A DNA stretch of 40,042 nucleotides from CAYJFG01 sp964369405 (GCA_964369405.1 CAYJGB010000017.1:1-40042), one strand, 5' to 3'; shown: positions 23,606 through 33,062, counted from the first letter of the stretch. Notes: generated from the letters alone by a model not told the origin. Made by a program: numbers and translations.

Positions 23606-26035
23606 ATAGCAACACCAGACGGACAAGTAACCTATGAAATACGAGGAGACACCTCAAAACTTGATAAAGATTTATCTACAGCAGAAGATAAGATTAAAAA
23701 GTCATCACAAAAAAATGTTGACTCAAGTAAAAAAATGGGTGATGCATTTGATGATGTTTCTAAGTCGACAAAAGAATACAAAGATGAAACTGATAAAGTT
23801 ACTGACTCTAGTTCAAACCTTAAAACGCAAACAGACAAGACACATTCATCTACTAATAAGCTAAAAAACCAAACAGACAAAACGACGGAATCCACAAAGC
23901 AGTATAAAGAAGAAACTGACAAAGCTACAAAACACAGTAAAGATTACGAAGAACAAACCAAAGACTCTACTAAGCAGACTGAAAAACTAGGAGATGTCAG
24001 CAAAGAAACGTCTTCTAAAATGACAGGCTTAACAAAGTTTGCAAGCACTACAGCAATTGCAGTAGGTTCTGCCATAGTAGCTGTCGGTGGTATTGCTGTT
24101 AATCTAGCTAATGACATGGACTCTGCTGTTAATACTGTAATATCAGCAACTGGTGAGAGTGTAACGGAAAGTGAGCGTTATCAAAAAATCATTGAAGATA
24201 TATATCAAAACAATTACGGTGAGAGCTTTGAGGATATAGCAACAAGCATATCAAAGGTAAAACAGCAATTAGGAGATATAGACGATAGCGAACTACAAAA
24301 CATAGTAGAAAAAGCATACTTGATGCAAGATACTTTTGAAATTGGAGTAAACGAAAGTGTAAGAGCTGTACAATCAATGATGAAACAGTTCGGTATGGAT
24401 AGCGAAACAGCATTTGAACTTATGACACAAGGAGCACAAAAAGGGTTAAATCAAAATGAAGATTTAGCAGACCAGTTATCAGAGTATTCAGTCTACTATG
24501 CTGATTTAGGATATACAGCTGAGGAAATGTTTAATGCGTTAGCAAATGGAGCAAAGGACGGAACATATCAAATTGACTATTTAAACGATGCAATGAAAGA
24601 GTTTGGATTGAGAAGTAAAGATAACTCTGATACATCAAAAAAAGCATTTGAGGATTTAGGGTTGAACGCTGATGACATGACAAAAGCATTTGCAAACGGT
24701 GGAGATGGTGCAAAAAAAGCATTTGAAACAGTTGCAAAAGAACTTAAAAATGTTGATGATGCAGTTTTACAAAACGAAATAGGAGTAGCTTTATTCGGTA
24801 CTAAGTTTGAAGATTTAGGAGCAGATGCAGTAATGGCACTATCTAACACAAACGGAGCAATAGACGAAACTAAAAAGAAACTAGACGAAGTAGAAAAAAT
24901 CAAATATAACTCTCTGTCAGATATGTTCGAGGAACTTAAGCGAACCGTTGAGGGGTTATTACTACCACTGGGTGAAAAGTTAATACCAGTAATAGCAAGT
25001 TTGATTGAAACTATAAGTCCTATTATATCGGATTTATTGCCACCTATCTTAACTATTATAGAAAAGTTAATGCAACCTATAGCTCAATTGATTAATGCAA
25101 TACTACCAACGCTCGTAACTGTAATTTCTAAGATATCAGAGGGATTAACACCGTTCATTCAATATGTAATGCCAACAATACTAACGTTAATAAATGCCTT
25201 AATGCCAACTATTCAATCTATTATTGAAAACATACTACCTACACTTTTTGATGTGCTAAACATTTTAGCAAAACCTATGACCGAACTTGTGCAAAAATTG
25301 TTACCGACGCTCAACGAATTGTTTGATGCAGTAATACCTTGCGTAGAAGCGCTAATGCCTGTAATATTGCTTTTGGCAGAGATATTAAGTTTCGTGTTAG
25401 GAAACTCGCTAGACAGCATATTGCCTTTAATTGAGGGCTTGATTGACGTATTAATTAATCTGATGAATTTTATTACTGCTGTTTTTACTGGCGACTGGGA
25501 AAAAGCATGGGATAGTATTGTAAACATCTTTAAAGGAATATTTAATTTGTTGCCAACGATTATAGAAGGAGCGTTAAACACAGCTATAGGGTTAATAAAC
25601 GGTCTTATAGGTGGTGTTAATGAACTTACTGGAGTAATAGGTATTACAGCAATACCAAACATACCTAAAGTACAATTACCACGCTTTAAAGCTGGCATAG
25701 ACTTAATACCATATGATGATATGCCAGCACTTTTACATCAAGGAGAGGCAGTTCTAACGGCAAGTGAAGCAGAGATATACAGGAGTATTGGTGGTAAAGG
25801 AAGCCTTGAGAAGATGTTGTCGCAAAACGTTTCTAATACATCAATCAATAGCTATAAAACCACTTCTAATGTTAATACAGATAGTAACAGCACTAAAAAT
25901 ACAACTGTAATAGTTGCTAAGCTAGAGTTAATTATTAAACTGCTTAAAAATCAAAAACAATCAATAACGCTAGACGGTAGAGAGCTTACAATAGCTCAAA
26001 AGAAATACATAGAAGAAGAACTTAATTTCAAGTAA
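23606..26035 (+). CDS. Tape measure protein (ATA start)
   Basis: An 809-residue protein that sets tail length. From the ATA the product reads (M)ATPDGQVTYEIRGDTSKLDK, a family-typical N-terminus; the first ATG (23735) would remove 43 residues. TGA at 23597-23599 is in frame, so no start lies further upstream. Only near-cognate codons fit. A Lys/Glu/Thr-rich region holds six 14-residue repeats (23759-24010), followed by a hydrophobic segment (AIAVGSAIVAVGGIAVNLA). The middle matches TP901-type tape measures (GVNESVRAVQSMMKQFGMDSE region). A long hydrophobic helical tract follows, then a C-terminal region with FKAGIDLIPYDDMPALLHQGE. Confidence 0.92.
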   Translation: MATPDGQVTYEIRGDTSKLDKDLSTAEDKIKKSSQKNVDSSKKMGDAFDDVSKSTKEYKDETDKVTDSSSNLKTQTDKTHSSTNKLKNQTDKTTESTKQYKEETDKATKHSKDYEEQTKDSTKQTEKLGDVSKETSSKMTGLTKFASTTAIAVGSAIVAVGGIAVNLANDMDSAVNTVISATGESVTESERYQKIIEDIYQNNYGESFEDIATSISKVKQQLGDIDDSELQNIVEKAYLMQDTFEIGVNESVRAVQSMMKQFGMDSETAFELMTQGAQKGLNQNEDLADQLSEYSVYYADLGYTAEEMFNALANGAKDGTYQIDYLNDAMKEFGLRSKDNSDTSKKAFEDLGLNADDMTKAFANGGDGAKKAFETVAKELKNVDDAVLQNEIGVALFGTKFEDLGADAVMALSNTNGAIDETKKKLDEVEKIKYNSLSDMFEELKRTVEGLLLPLGEKLIPVIASLIETISPIISDLLPPILTIIEKLMQPIAQLINAILPTLVTVISKISEGLTPFIQYVMPTILTLINALMPTIQSIIENILPTLFDVLNILAKPMTELVQKLLPTLNELFDAVIPCVEALMPVILLLAEILSFVLGNSLDSILPLIEGLIDVLINLMNFITAVFTGDWEKAWDSIVNIFKGIFNLLPTIIEGALNTAIGLINGLIGGVNELTGVIGITAIPNIPKVQLPRFKAGIDLIPYDDMPALLHQGEAVLTASEAEIYRSIGGKGSLEKMLSQNVSNTSINSYKTTSNVNTDSNSTKNTTVIVAKLELIIKLLKNQKQSITLDGRELTIAQKKYIEEELNFK
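23759..24010 (+). repeat. Six 14-residue (42-bp) tandem repeats in the tape measure gene
   Basis: Six consecutive units follow the pattern xxSTxxYKxETDKx, for example TESTKQYKEETDKA and HSSTNKLKNQTDKT. Spacing is exactly 42 bp at the protein level, with DNA divergence between units. They form a charged helical rod, and changes in unit number would alter tail length. Confidence 0.8.
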
Positions 26036-26047
26036 GGAGGTGTTATC

Positions 26048-26782
26048 ATTTTTGAACTGCTAATAAACGAAAAAGATATACTAAACACTTACAATGCACG
26101 ATTAAACAACTACACTGTAGGTGCATTAGAGTTTAACAACAACGTCTTTAAATCACTTAATATATACGATAAGCCTATTTTGTATAATCGTGAATACGGT
26201 ACTAAAACTCTAACAATTGATATAACTTTTCTGCCTACTTTTGGTGACACACCTCAAGAACTACTAAAGTCAAGTGGTGAGTTAAAATCAAAGTTTGAAG
26301 TAGATATATTAAACTCTGAACTAAATATAATGCTTAATTCTGGTGATAGATATAACGGCTTTTTAAGTTCTTTTGGGGAAGAAACACATATAAATTCAAT
26401 TGGTTATATCTCTAAATCATATATTTTTAATGTTATGCAAATCGGAAACGTACAGCACATTGAGTTGGATAATGGAACTAACTCTATAAACTCTAAATCA
26501 TTAATAGATACACCTTGCATTATTTCTGTAACTAACACAACTAGCGAAGATAAGTTAGTGACTTTTTCACAAGATATAAAATTAAAACTCAACGTGCCAA
26601 GCAAAAAAACATTAGTTGTAAATGCATCAGATAAAACTATCTCTATTGACAATGACAATGCTTTTCTAAACACCGTAGATTTTGTTAACTTTCCAATACT
26701 CAAAAGTAAAAAATCAAATATATTAATTGAAAACGCAGAGGGAGTAACTATTAATCTTAGTTACTATCCTCTGTATCCGTAG
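26048..26782 (+). CDS. Distal tail protein, Dit-like (ATT or ATC start)
   Basis: About 244 residues. From the start the product reads (M)FELLINEKDILNTYNARLNN; a SipHo_Tail/Dit-type protein forming the hub between tube and baseplate, matched by position after the tape measure and by its REYGTKTLTIDITF and beta-rich C-terminal domain. The only codons after the TAA at 26033 and the AAGGAGGTG ribosome-binding site are GTT, ATC (26045) and ATT (26048). The first conventional start, TTG 26180, would drop 44 residues and has no ribosome-binding site. GTG 26040 is in another frame. ATT gives the best spacing (7 nt). Confidence 0.82.
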   Translation: MFELLINEKDILNTYNARLNNYTVGALEFNNNVFKSLNIYDKPILYNREYGTKTLTIDITFLPTFGDTPQELLKSSGELKSKFEVDILNSELNIMLNSGDRYNGFLSSFGEETHINSIGYISKSYIFNVMQIGNVQHIELDNGTNSINSKSLIDTPCIISVTNTTSEDKLVTFSQDIKLKLNVPSKKTLVVNASDKTISIDNDNAFLNTVDFVNFPILKSKKSNILIENAEGVTINLSYYPLYP

Positions 26783-26794
26783 GGGGTGAGTATA

Positions 26795-27784
26795 ATACTT
26801 TTACTTTACACAAATACAAATGATGTAATCCCTTTAACTGATATAGACGCTAATTCATTTTACGTAAATTATAGCTACTTCGGATTGATTGATATTCAAT
26901 TTGATATGTCACCAAACAGCAACTTGTACAAACATATCAAAGTTGAAACGATACTCGAATATGAAAACAGGTTTTTTAGCATTAATAGTATAAACCAACG
27001 TCAAAATATAGTTACCATTACAGCAATGTTAGATTTAAGTGCTTTGAAGTCTAAAATCATAAAGAGGGTAAACGCACCTCTTATGCTCAATGTTATATTT
27101 GATACTATATTTTTAAATACAGGTTGGACATATTCATTTACGAATTTAGACCCTTTTGTATCACAGCTATATGTAGATATCAACTATAGCACACCTCTTG
27201 ATGCATTACTTAATATAGTTAAAACAGATGTTTTCTCTCTTGTTTATAAATTCGATACTAAAAACAAAAATGTAACTGTCACAAATATTAATGCTGTTAA
27301 TGAGCCGTCTGGGGTGTATTTCACAGACGAACTCAATCTACAAAACACAGTATATAAAGCAACGAGCACTGAACTATACACACGCTTATATGCATATGGT
27401 GCTAACGGAATATCAATAGCTGATGTAAACGGTGGTAAAGAATATATAGATAACAATACGTATTCAAACAAAACTATCAGCACAGTTTTTGTTGATGAAA
27501 GATACACTAATGCAACATCATTGTTAAATGCTGCTACAAAAAAGTTAAAAGAACTGTCAACACTGAAAGAGTACTATCAATCAACTGTACTGGATATTGC
27601 AAGCGTAAACGATACGTATAAAAGTTTACTCAATTTTAAACTACACGACGTGATAACTCTAATTGATAGATACAACAACTCTTGCATTTTACAACGCATC
27701 ACAAACATTAAAAAATACCCACTCAAACAATATTTAAACGAAACAACGCTTAACAACATAAACTACATACCAAATTATTATTAA
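26795..27784 (+). CDS. Tail-associated protein, Tal-like (ATA start)
   Basis: About 329 residues beginning (M)LLLYTNTNDVIPL. The order tape measure-Dit-this gene and its baseplate-hub-like beta domains (YENRFFSINSINQRQNIVTITA) identify the prophage tail-associated protein; no peptidase motif is evident, and it is short, so it is probably the hub without a lytic domain. GGGGGTGA at 26782-26789 contains the only conventional candidate, GTG 26786, which is part of the ribosome-binding site itself. ATA 26795 (or 26792) has proper spacing. Confidence 0.8.
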   Translation: MLLLYTNTNDVIPLTDIDANSFYVNYSYFGLIDIQFDMSPNSNLYKHIKVETILEYENRFFSINSINQRQNIVTITAMLDLSALKSKIIKRVNAPLMLNVIFDTIFLNTGWTYSFTNLDPFVSQLYVDINYSTPLDALLNIVKTDVFSLVYKFDTKNKNVTVTNINAVNEPSGVYFTDELNLQNTVYKATSTELYTRLYAYGANGISIADVNGGKEYIDNNTYSNKTISTVFVDERYTNATSLLNAATKKLKELSTLKEYYQSTVLDIASVNDTYKSLLNFKLHDVITLIDRYNNSCILQRITNIKKYPLKQYLNETTLNNINYIPNYY

Positions 27785-27796
27785 GAGGTGAGAAAA

Positions 27797-30316
27797 ATTA
27801 AAACATATTTAGATATAACATTAAACGTACTCGACAATACACACAACGTATACAGGTACGCAAAACAAGGCGACAAGCAAAGCAGATATTTAAGAATAAC
27901 TTTAGCAGATGATAGTAGCGAATTTACGTTTACTTCAAGTGATACAGTAAAAGTTAAGTGTGCTATCGATAATAAAACAATAGCATTTAACAATTGTGAA
28001 ATCATAGACAACAATGTGATTGTAGAGCTTACAGAAAACATATTAGCTAAAAGAGGAAATTTACAGTTAGAGATAGTTGTATACAGCTCTGATGGTTCAA
28101 AACTCACTAGTGCAACGTGTTTGATATCAATAGCTAAAAGTATAGACGAAAGCGACATTGAGCAATCACAAGACTTTAGTGCATTGACAGAAGCATTAAC
28201 ACAAGTTCAGTCAGTCGAAGAAAGACTAGATAATGTAATAGCTGGTGCAACTGTTGATACAGAAGTAATTGATGCACGTGACGGAGAATCAGTGCTGTAT
28301 GACAGATTGTATAAGATAGAAACAGGCGAAAGGATACACGATAACGCAATTGAAACGTTACAGCTAGGCTATCAAGCTGTTACCACTGAAAAAATATGTC
28401 CACAATCAGTCACAGAAGATAAATTGTCAAGTGAGGTAGCAAAAAAATTAAACAAAGATGATACAAAAATTGAAACATACAACATAATTAGCTTTGAGGA
28501 CTTAAACAAAGAACTCAGCGTTTTAGCAACAAATTTTTTATCACAATTCCAATCTGAATTTACATATTATTGTCAAAGGTATGCAACCACATATCAAAAT
28601 GTTTCTTTCAAAGGAATTTCTTCAAATTTTCCAAATTTAGAAAGTGTTGAAAATGGCGGAAATGAAATCAAACAATTATTGATAAATGAATTTCTAACTC
28701 CAAAAAAGCTTAATTTTGACACCTTACTATACTATTTTGATTTAGCAATTGAAATTCCTATAAACGTTGATGGTAGTATGCCTTTTAGTAATTGGAAAAT
28801 ATCTTTTATTGATAGGGCAGTTAACTGGAACATTGACTATTACGAAAATTCGTCTCTTTCATATGGTGATAAATCAAAATTTAGATTAATATCAAATTCA
28901 GAATCATATTCTACACCTGTATATTCGTTGACTTTTAATACTTCAACTGTTGAGTTACAACAAACTTCTATCACAAAAGTAGATGGCATTCAAAATATTT
29001 CTTTTATTCTTGCCATTGACGAAAATTTAACAATTACAGACGAAAAAGCTAAAAGTAGATATTTTGTGTTAAACAAAGAATTAGCACAAATATATAAATA
29101 CTTTGAAAGTAGAAACTGGTTAGAAGTAGAACAGTTAGTTATGATGCATTATGCAAACAATAAACAAATTTCTACCACCGAATCAATACTTGAAAATCAA
29201 AACAAGTATAACATAAACTATATTACAAAAAATTTAACATTACAAAAAACAGATACTTTTATCAGTATTAAGCATAATGGAATTAGTTCTTGTCAAAATG
29301 CTGAAAAAGAAAACCAACCAATTTTTAGTCACGCATCTACATATTTCAATAATTATGTAGATATACTAGATACAAAAAGCAACTTATACAATCCTGCTGT
29401 GTTTGAGTATATAACGCTACAAGATTTAAGCAGTCCGTTAAACAGTTGGGCTAAAGGAGTTAATGAAATAGAATTTGAAATCATATTTAGAGTTCCTAAA
29501 AGAGAAATCAATTTCAATGGTGAAAGAATAGACGTCACTAGTTTTTTTAGAACACAGCCCTTTTATTATAACTTTAATATATTAGAAAATTTCTTAAAAA
29601 ATAAAACAGTCAAAGCAACACCGATAACTTATTTAACTGACTCAACTGTTTTTGTGTTAGGCATTAATTTTGTATTTGAAAGTAATGGTAATATCTTCAT
29701 TGAATGTGAAAGTGACGAAGTGTATATACCAAAAAGTGAATCTTGCTTTGTGTTTAAAATTAAATCAGAAAATGAGTATGAGATAACCAATAAGCAAATT
29801 GGTAAATTATCGGACTTGACCACTACAGAAAATTCAAATATAGTTAATGCTATCAATGAACTAGACGCAAATAAAATACAAATTTGTGGTTATGACAACT
29901 TAACATCAGATTTACAAGACAGAGTACAATATCCAGTATTCGAAGAAGGTGGAGCGAATTTTAAATTAGACCCAGATACCATAAACGAGCAAGGAATTTA
30001 CAATAATTTTTTTGAAAATGAAACGCTCATCCACACTGTTTTTGGCATTGCTAACTTTAGTCAAATTTATTCGTCTAATAATGAATATAAATACAGATTT
30101 TATGATTTAGACACACAAGCGTGGCTTGAGTGGCACACTCTAGCAGACCAAGAAATGATAGGCGAATTAGAAAACCTAACGACAACAGACAAAACAAGCC
30201 TAGTAAACGCTATAAACGAAGTCAATATAAAAGACTTTACAGGAACTCAAGCACAGTGGGATATCTTAACAGAAGAACAAAAGCTAGAGTATGACATAGT
30301 TTATATTTATGAATAG
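27797..30316 (+). CDS. Baseplate upper protein / tail fibre, BppU-like (ATT start)
   Basis: About 839 residues. The N-terminal 120 residues, KTYLDITLNVLDNT, FTFTSSDTVKVKCAI and LEIVVYSSDGSKLTSAT, match the BppU N-terminal domain that attaches receptor-binding arms. A coiled coil follows, then a long divergent region likely to hold receptor-binding surfaces. The C-terminus has two copies of a fibre motif (LTTTENSNIVNAINEL and LTTTDKTSLVNAINEV) and ends with FTGTQAQWDILTEEQK. AAGAGGTGA precedes ATT 27797 by the right spacing; in-frame GTG 27788 is inside the ribosome-binding site. Confidence 0.85.
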   Translation: MKTYLDITLNVLDNTHNVYRYAKQGDKQSRYLRITLADDSSEFTFTSSDTVKVKCAIDNKTIAFNNCEIIDNNVIVELTENILAKRGNLQLEIVVYSSDGSKLTSATCLISIAKSIDESDIEQSQDFSALTEALTQVQSVEERLDNVIAGATVDTEVIDARDGESVLYDRLYKIETGERIHDNAIETLQLGYQAVTTEKICPQSVTEDKLSSEVAKKLNKDDTKIETYNIISFEDLNKELSVLATNFLSQFQSEFTYYCQRYATTYQNVSFKGISSNFPNLESVENGGNEIKQLLINEFLTPKKLNFDTLLYYFDLAIEIPINVDGSMPFSNWKISFIDRAVNWNIDYYENSSLSYGDKSKFRLISNSESYSTPVYSLTFNTSTVELQQTSITKVDGIQNISFILAIDENLTITDEKAKSRYFVLNKELAQIYKYFESRNWLEVEQLVMMHYANNKQISTTESILENQNKYNINYITKNLTLQKTDTFISIKHNGISSCQNAEKENQPIFSHASTYFNNYVDILDTKSNLYNPAVFEYITLQDLSSPLNSWAKGVNEIEFEIIFRVPKREINFNGERIDVTSFFRTQPFYYNFNILENFLKNKTVKATPITYLTDSTVFVLGINFVFESNGNIFIECESDEVYIPKSESCFVFKIKSENEYEITNKQIGKLSDLTTTENSNIVNAINELDANKIQICGYDNLTSDLQDRVQYPVFEEGGANFKLDPDTINEQGIYNNFFENETLIHTVFGIANFSQIYSSNNEYKYRFYDLDTQAWLEWHTLADQEMIGELENLTTTDKTSLVNAINEVNIKDFTGTQAQWDILTEEQKLEYDIVYIYE

Positions 30317-30324
30317 GTGATATT

Positions 30325-31092
30325 ATGTTAATTAAAAATAGGAAAGACGTTAAATCAGTCAAAAAAAATGTAAATGGTGAGTTTAAAAGTATAGTGTCAT
30401 TATTAAAAAATATAAATGGCGAGTTTAAAGAAATATTAAGCACTGAACCTAAATATTATCACGTCGCTAAAAAAGAACGTGCATATTATGACTTAGGTGA
30501 AATTATAACTCCAGAAAAAACTATTGAGATTGATATAAATTTCTCAATTGTAACTGGCAATTTAATATTTGGTAGTAGATTTGGATATAATGCACCTGAT
30601 AGTTATGCAATATACCAAAACAGATTTGATGTAGGAAAAGCAGGTGACTTTTTCTCTGGAATATTTCCCGAGCAAATATTTTGTACTATAAAATTATCTG
30701 ATAAAAAACTATACGTAAACAATGAATTAATGGTAGCTTACTCAGAAAATTCATTAACTACACAAACGTTATCATCATATTTATTTGATGTAAACACAAA
30801 TGGTTTGCCAACAGGAAGCAATGAAACTTATGTGCTTGAAGCTTCCACTAAATTATATGATGTGCGAATTTATAATGAAGATGGAACTATTAAGCATAAT
30901 TATGAACCACAGCCAGACCAGAGCCGAAAATGTTCAATAACTGGCAAAGTATTAAATAAACTTGGTACAGGTAATTTTGACGTTGTCGAAGATACTCAAG
31001 AAGCTAAAATTTTAGAAAGATTAGGAGTTCAACCGCCGACAACTCTTAGTGAGCAAATTGAAACTTTAAATAATTTAGGGGTGAATGTGTAA
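30325..31092 (+). CDS. Putative tail fibre/receptor-binding protein (lectin-like)
   Basis: A 255-residue protein. The N-terminus has a duplicated NGEFKxI unit (residues about 15-38). The centre looks like a concanavalin/LamG-type beta sandwich: TIEIDINFSIVTGNLIFGSR to YLFDVNTN and KLYDVRIYNEDGTIKHNYEP, the last common in phage carbohydrate-binding fibre domains. The C-terminus is helical. It probably binds host surface glycans; specificity is unknown. The ATG follows AGGTGATATT. Confidence 0.7.
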   Translation: MLIKNRKDVKSVKKNVNGEFKSIVSLLKNINGEFKEILSTEPKYYHVAKKERAYYDLGEIITPEKTIEIDINFSIVTGNLIFGSRFGYNAPDSYAIYQNRFDVGKAGDFFSGIFPEQIFCTIKLSDKKLYVNNELMVAYSENSLTTQTLSSYLFDVNTNGLPTGSNETYVLEASTKLYDVRIYNEDGTIKHNYEPQPDQSRKCSITGKVLNKLGTGNFDVVEDTQEAKILERLGVQPPTTLSEQIETLNNLGVNV

Positions 31093-31511
31093 TGATTTTA
31101 TATAAAGAAGAGGAATTAACAGCAATTATAAAAGAAGTTGTGATGAAATCTGATTTGAGTGGAATGTATGATTTGTGCTTAAGATTGCCATTATATATGC
31201 TTACAGCGTACAACAACGAGAGATTATATAAAAAGGGTGAAGCCTTTCAATTTAATGGTGTTAAATATTTAACGCTACAAGATATAAAAGATACAAATAC
31301 TGATATAGACAACATTGAATATTATCAACCGGTGCAAACTAAAAATCTTGAAAAATGGGTATATGGTGAATATATTCAAAAAGATATGAAACGTATATCT
31401 TTAGAAAATAATCAAATTTATCAAGCAGTAAAATTTATAAATCAAGCAACTATAGACCCTGCACTTGTGACTGATGATAAATGGGTTTTAGTCGAACAAG
31501 AAATAATATAA
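31092..31511 (+). CDS. Hypothetical tail/fibre-associated protein (XkdW-like position)
   Basis: A 139-residue protein sharing one base with the preceding stop. The middle, NERLYKKGEAFQFNGVKYLTLQD, resembles CBM5/12-like carbohydrate-binding turns, and the C-terminus repeats a similar YQAVKFI module. The position after the fibre gene suggests a small baseplate accessory or chaperone. Not firmly identified. Confidence 0.55.
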   Translation: MILYKEEELTAIIKEVVMKSDLSGMYDLCLRLPLYMLTAYNNERLYKKGEAFQFNGVKYLTLQDIKDTNTDIDNIEYYQPVQTKNLEKWVYGEYIQKDMKRISLENNQIYQAVKFINQATIDPALVTDDKWVLVEQEII

Positions 31512-31536
31512 TAAGCAATAAAAAGGAGATTTAAAT

Positions 31537-32508
31537 ATGAGTAACAGTAAATTAGTAGTACATACAAACATATCACCAAATAGGTCAAGCCCTAGAAACC
31601 ATAAAATTGATACAATATCAATTCATTGTGTTGTAGGACAAGTAACAGCTGAAAGTTTGGGTAATATATTTAAACCAAGTTCAAAAGGTGCTAGTTCAAA
31701 TTATGGTGTAGATAAAGACGGACGAGTAGGAATGTATGTAGAAGAAAAAGACAGGAGTTGGTGTACATCATCAGCAAGTAATGATAACCGAGCAATAACA
31801 ATAGAGGTTGCAAGTGATACGAAGCACCCATACAAAGTAACAGATAAAGCCTACAATGCGTTAATAGAATTAGTTGCTGATATATGCAAAAGAAACGGGA
31901 TTACAAAGCTAGTATGGTCTACAAATAAAAGTGACAGAATCAACAGGGTTAATGGTTGCAATATGGCAGTACATAGAGATTACGCAAATAAGAGTTGCCC
32001 TGGTGACTATTTGTATGGCTTACATTCTGACATTGCTAAACAAGTTAATGCTAAAATAAACAGCAGTGAAGTTGAAGAAAAAGAAACAACAACACAGACA
32101 ACAAAAGAGGAAGTGTATAGTGAGAGTGTTAAGGGTGTGCAACAATGGCTAAATGACAAGTTTAAAACTAAGATAGATGAGGATAATATCTATGGTCCTC
32201 TTACTAAGAAAGCTATAGTAAAAGCTCTACAAACGCAGTTAAACTTACTGTATAACACTAGACTTTCAGTAGATGGCATATTTGGTAATCTAACAAAATC
32301 GCAAGTACGCAACTTGAAAATTGGAAGTAGTGGGGATTACGTACAGATACTACAAAGTGCGTTAATTTGTAACAAGCGTAAAACAGGTGGATATGACGGT
32401 ATATTTGGTAATCAAACTGAGCAAGCAGTAAAGGACTTTCAAGCTATTAATAAGATAGTGGTTGATGGTATTGCGGGTAAGTCCACTTTTGAAAGGTTGT
32501 TGAAGTAG
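31537..32508 (+). CDS. Endolysin: N-acetylmuramoyl-L-alanine amidase with peptidoglycan-binding repeats
   Basis: A 323-residue lysin. Residues 1-170 form an Amidase_2 domain with zinc ligands His30 (TISIHCVV), His146 (AVHRDY) and Cys154 (SCPGD). Residues about 195-323 hold two PG_binding_1-like repeats, each with a DGxxGxxT turn (SVDGIFGNLTK, YDGIFGNQTE, VVDGIAGKST). It would cleave the amide bond between glycan and stem peptide at lysis. There is no signal peptide, so release depends on the holin genes downstream. Start ATG follows AAAAGGAG. Confidence 0.93.
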   Translation: MSNSKLVVHTNISPNRSSPRNHKIDTISIHCVVGQVTAESLGNIFKPSSKGASSNYGVDKDGRVGMYVEEKDRSWCTSSASNDNRAITIEVASDTKHPYKVTDKAYNALIELVADICKRNGITKLVWSTNKSDRINRVNGCNMAVHRDYANKSCPGDYLYGLHSDIAKQVNAKINSSEVEEKETTTQTTKEEVYSESVKGVQQWLNDKFKTKIDEDNIYGPLTKKAIVKALQTQLNLLYNTRLSVDGIFGNLTKSQVRNLKIGSSGDYVQILQSALICNKRKTGGYDGIFGNQTEQAVKDFQAINKIVVDGIAGKSTFERLLK

Positions 32509-32741
32509 TGGAAGGGCAATATATATCAGCAGAATTAATTATAGCGATAGTCACAGCTGTAACAAGTCTTGTTGGTAGCTTAGGAGGTATTTTAATATCA
32601 AACAAACTAACTCTTTATAGAATTGAACAGCTAGAAAAAAAGGTTGATAAACATAATGATGTGATAAAACGAACATATGAGGTCGAAACAGCTATTGGTT
32701 ACATAAAAGATGATATTACAGAATTGAAAGGGAGAGAATAA
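32508..32741 (+). CDS. XhlA/holin-associated membrane protein (77 aa)
   Basis: Start GTG at 32508 overlaps the lysin stop (TAGTG). One membrane segment at about 8-30 (IIAIVTAVTSLVGSLGGILI) precedes a long charged coiled coil (RIEQLEKKVDKHNDVIKRTYE) and an acidic end. This layout is like hemolysin XhlA-type lysis accessory proteins, which pair with a holin. The pairing with the next gene supports that. Confidence 0.72.
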   Translation: MEGQYISAELIIAIVTAVTSLVGSLGGILISNKLTLYRIEQLEKKVDKHNDVIKRTYEVETAIGYIKDDITELKGRE

Positions 32742-32743
32742 GA

Positions 32744-32938
32744 ATGTTAGAAAATTTAAAAGAAAAATGTAAAAGTTGGCCCTTGTGGGTAGCAGTTGCA
32801 GCACTAGTAACTTTCTGCGTTAAGGAGTTTACAGGTGTAGATATAAACAACACAGTAGACGGATTGTTAAATGTATTGTTACCAGTGCTTATAGGGTTTG
32901 GAGTAGTGAATAATCCTAACGACAAAAGCCATATTTAA
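32744..32938 (+). CDS. Phage holin (phi LC3-like)
   Basis: A 64-residue holin with two hydrophobic segments, about 14-28 and 39-57, and a polar end NNPNDKSHI. WPLWVAVAALVTFCVKEF and LLNVLLPVLIGFGVVNNPND correspond to phi LC3-family holins, which often end in a VNDPTTKG-like motif. It would permeabilise the membrane to release the amidase. ATG follows GGGAGAG. It is the last prophage gene before the terminator. Confidence 0.85.
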   Translation: MLENLKEKCKSWPLWVAVAALVTFCVKEFTGVDINNTVDGLLNVLLPVLIGFGVVNNPNDKSHI

Positions 32939-32963
32939 ATATAAAAATTAATAAAAATCGTGC

Positions 32964-33006
32964 AAAAAACCTCTATCTACTTTTTATAGTAAATAGAGGT
33001 TTTTTT
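32964..33006. terminator. Strong terminator at the end of the late operon
   Basis: Arms 32964-32981 and 32988-33005 form an 18-bp stem with one mismatch (AAAAAACCTCTAT against ATAGAGGTTTTTT) and a 6-nt loop, followed by a T-run. The A-run before the stem means it could work in both directions. Confidence 0.92.
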
Positions 33007-33027
33007 AATTTCTAAAAAATACACACC

Positions 33028-33062
33028 CGAACACACCATTTACAAAAATAAATCTGTGTTCG
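33028..33062. repeat. Inverted repeat CGAACACA / TGTGTTCG near the prophage end
   Basis: Eight-base perfect arms (33028-33035 and 33055-33062) lie 19 bp apart, between the late terminator and the tRNA fragment. Serine integrases use roughly 40-50 bp sites with inverted arms, so this is a candidate attR half-site. It could equally be a small terminator stem. Confidence 0.35.

Noticed and set aside
25213..25698. 161-codon minus-strand frame within the tape measure gene.
   Set aside because: Antisense shadow of a repetitive, hydrophobic coding region; no ribosome-binding site.
26786..27790. GTG at 26786 and at 27788 as ordinary starts for the Tal-like and baseplate upper protein genes.
   Set aside because: Both lie within the GGTGAG ribosome-binding sites and have none of their own upstream; downstream ATA and ATT have normal spacing. 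They cannot be fully excluded.
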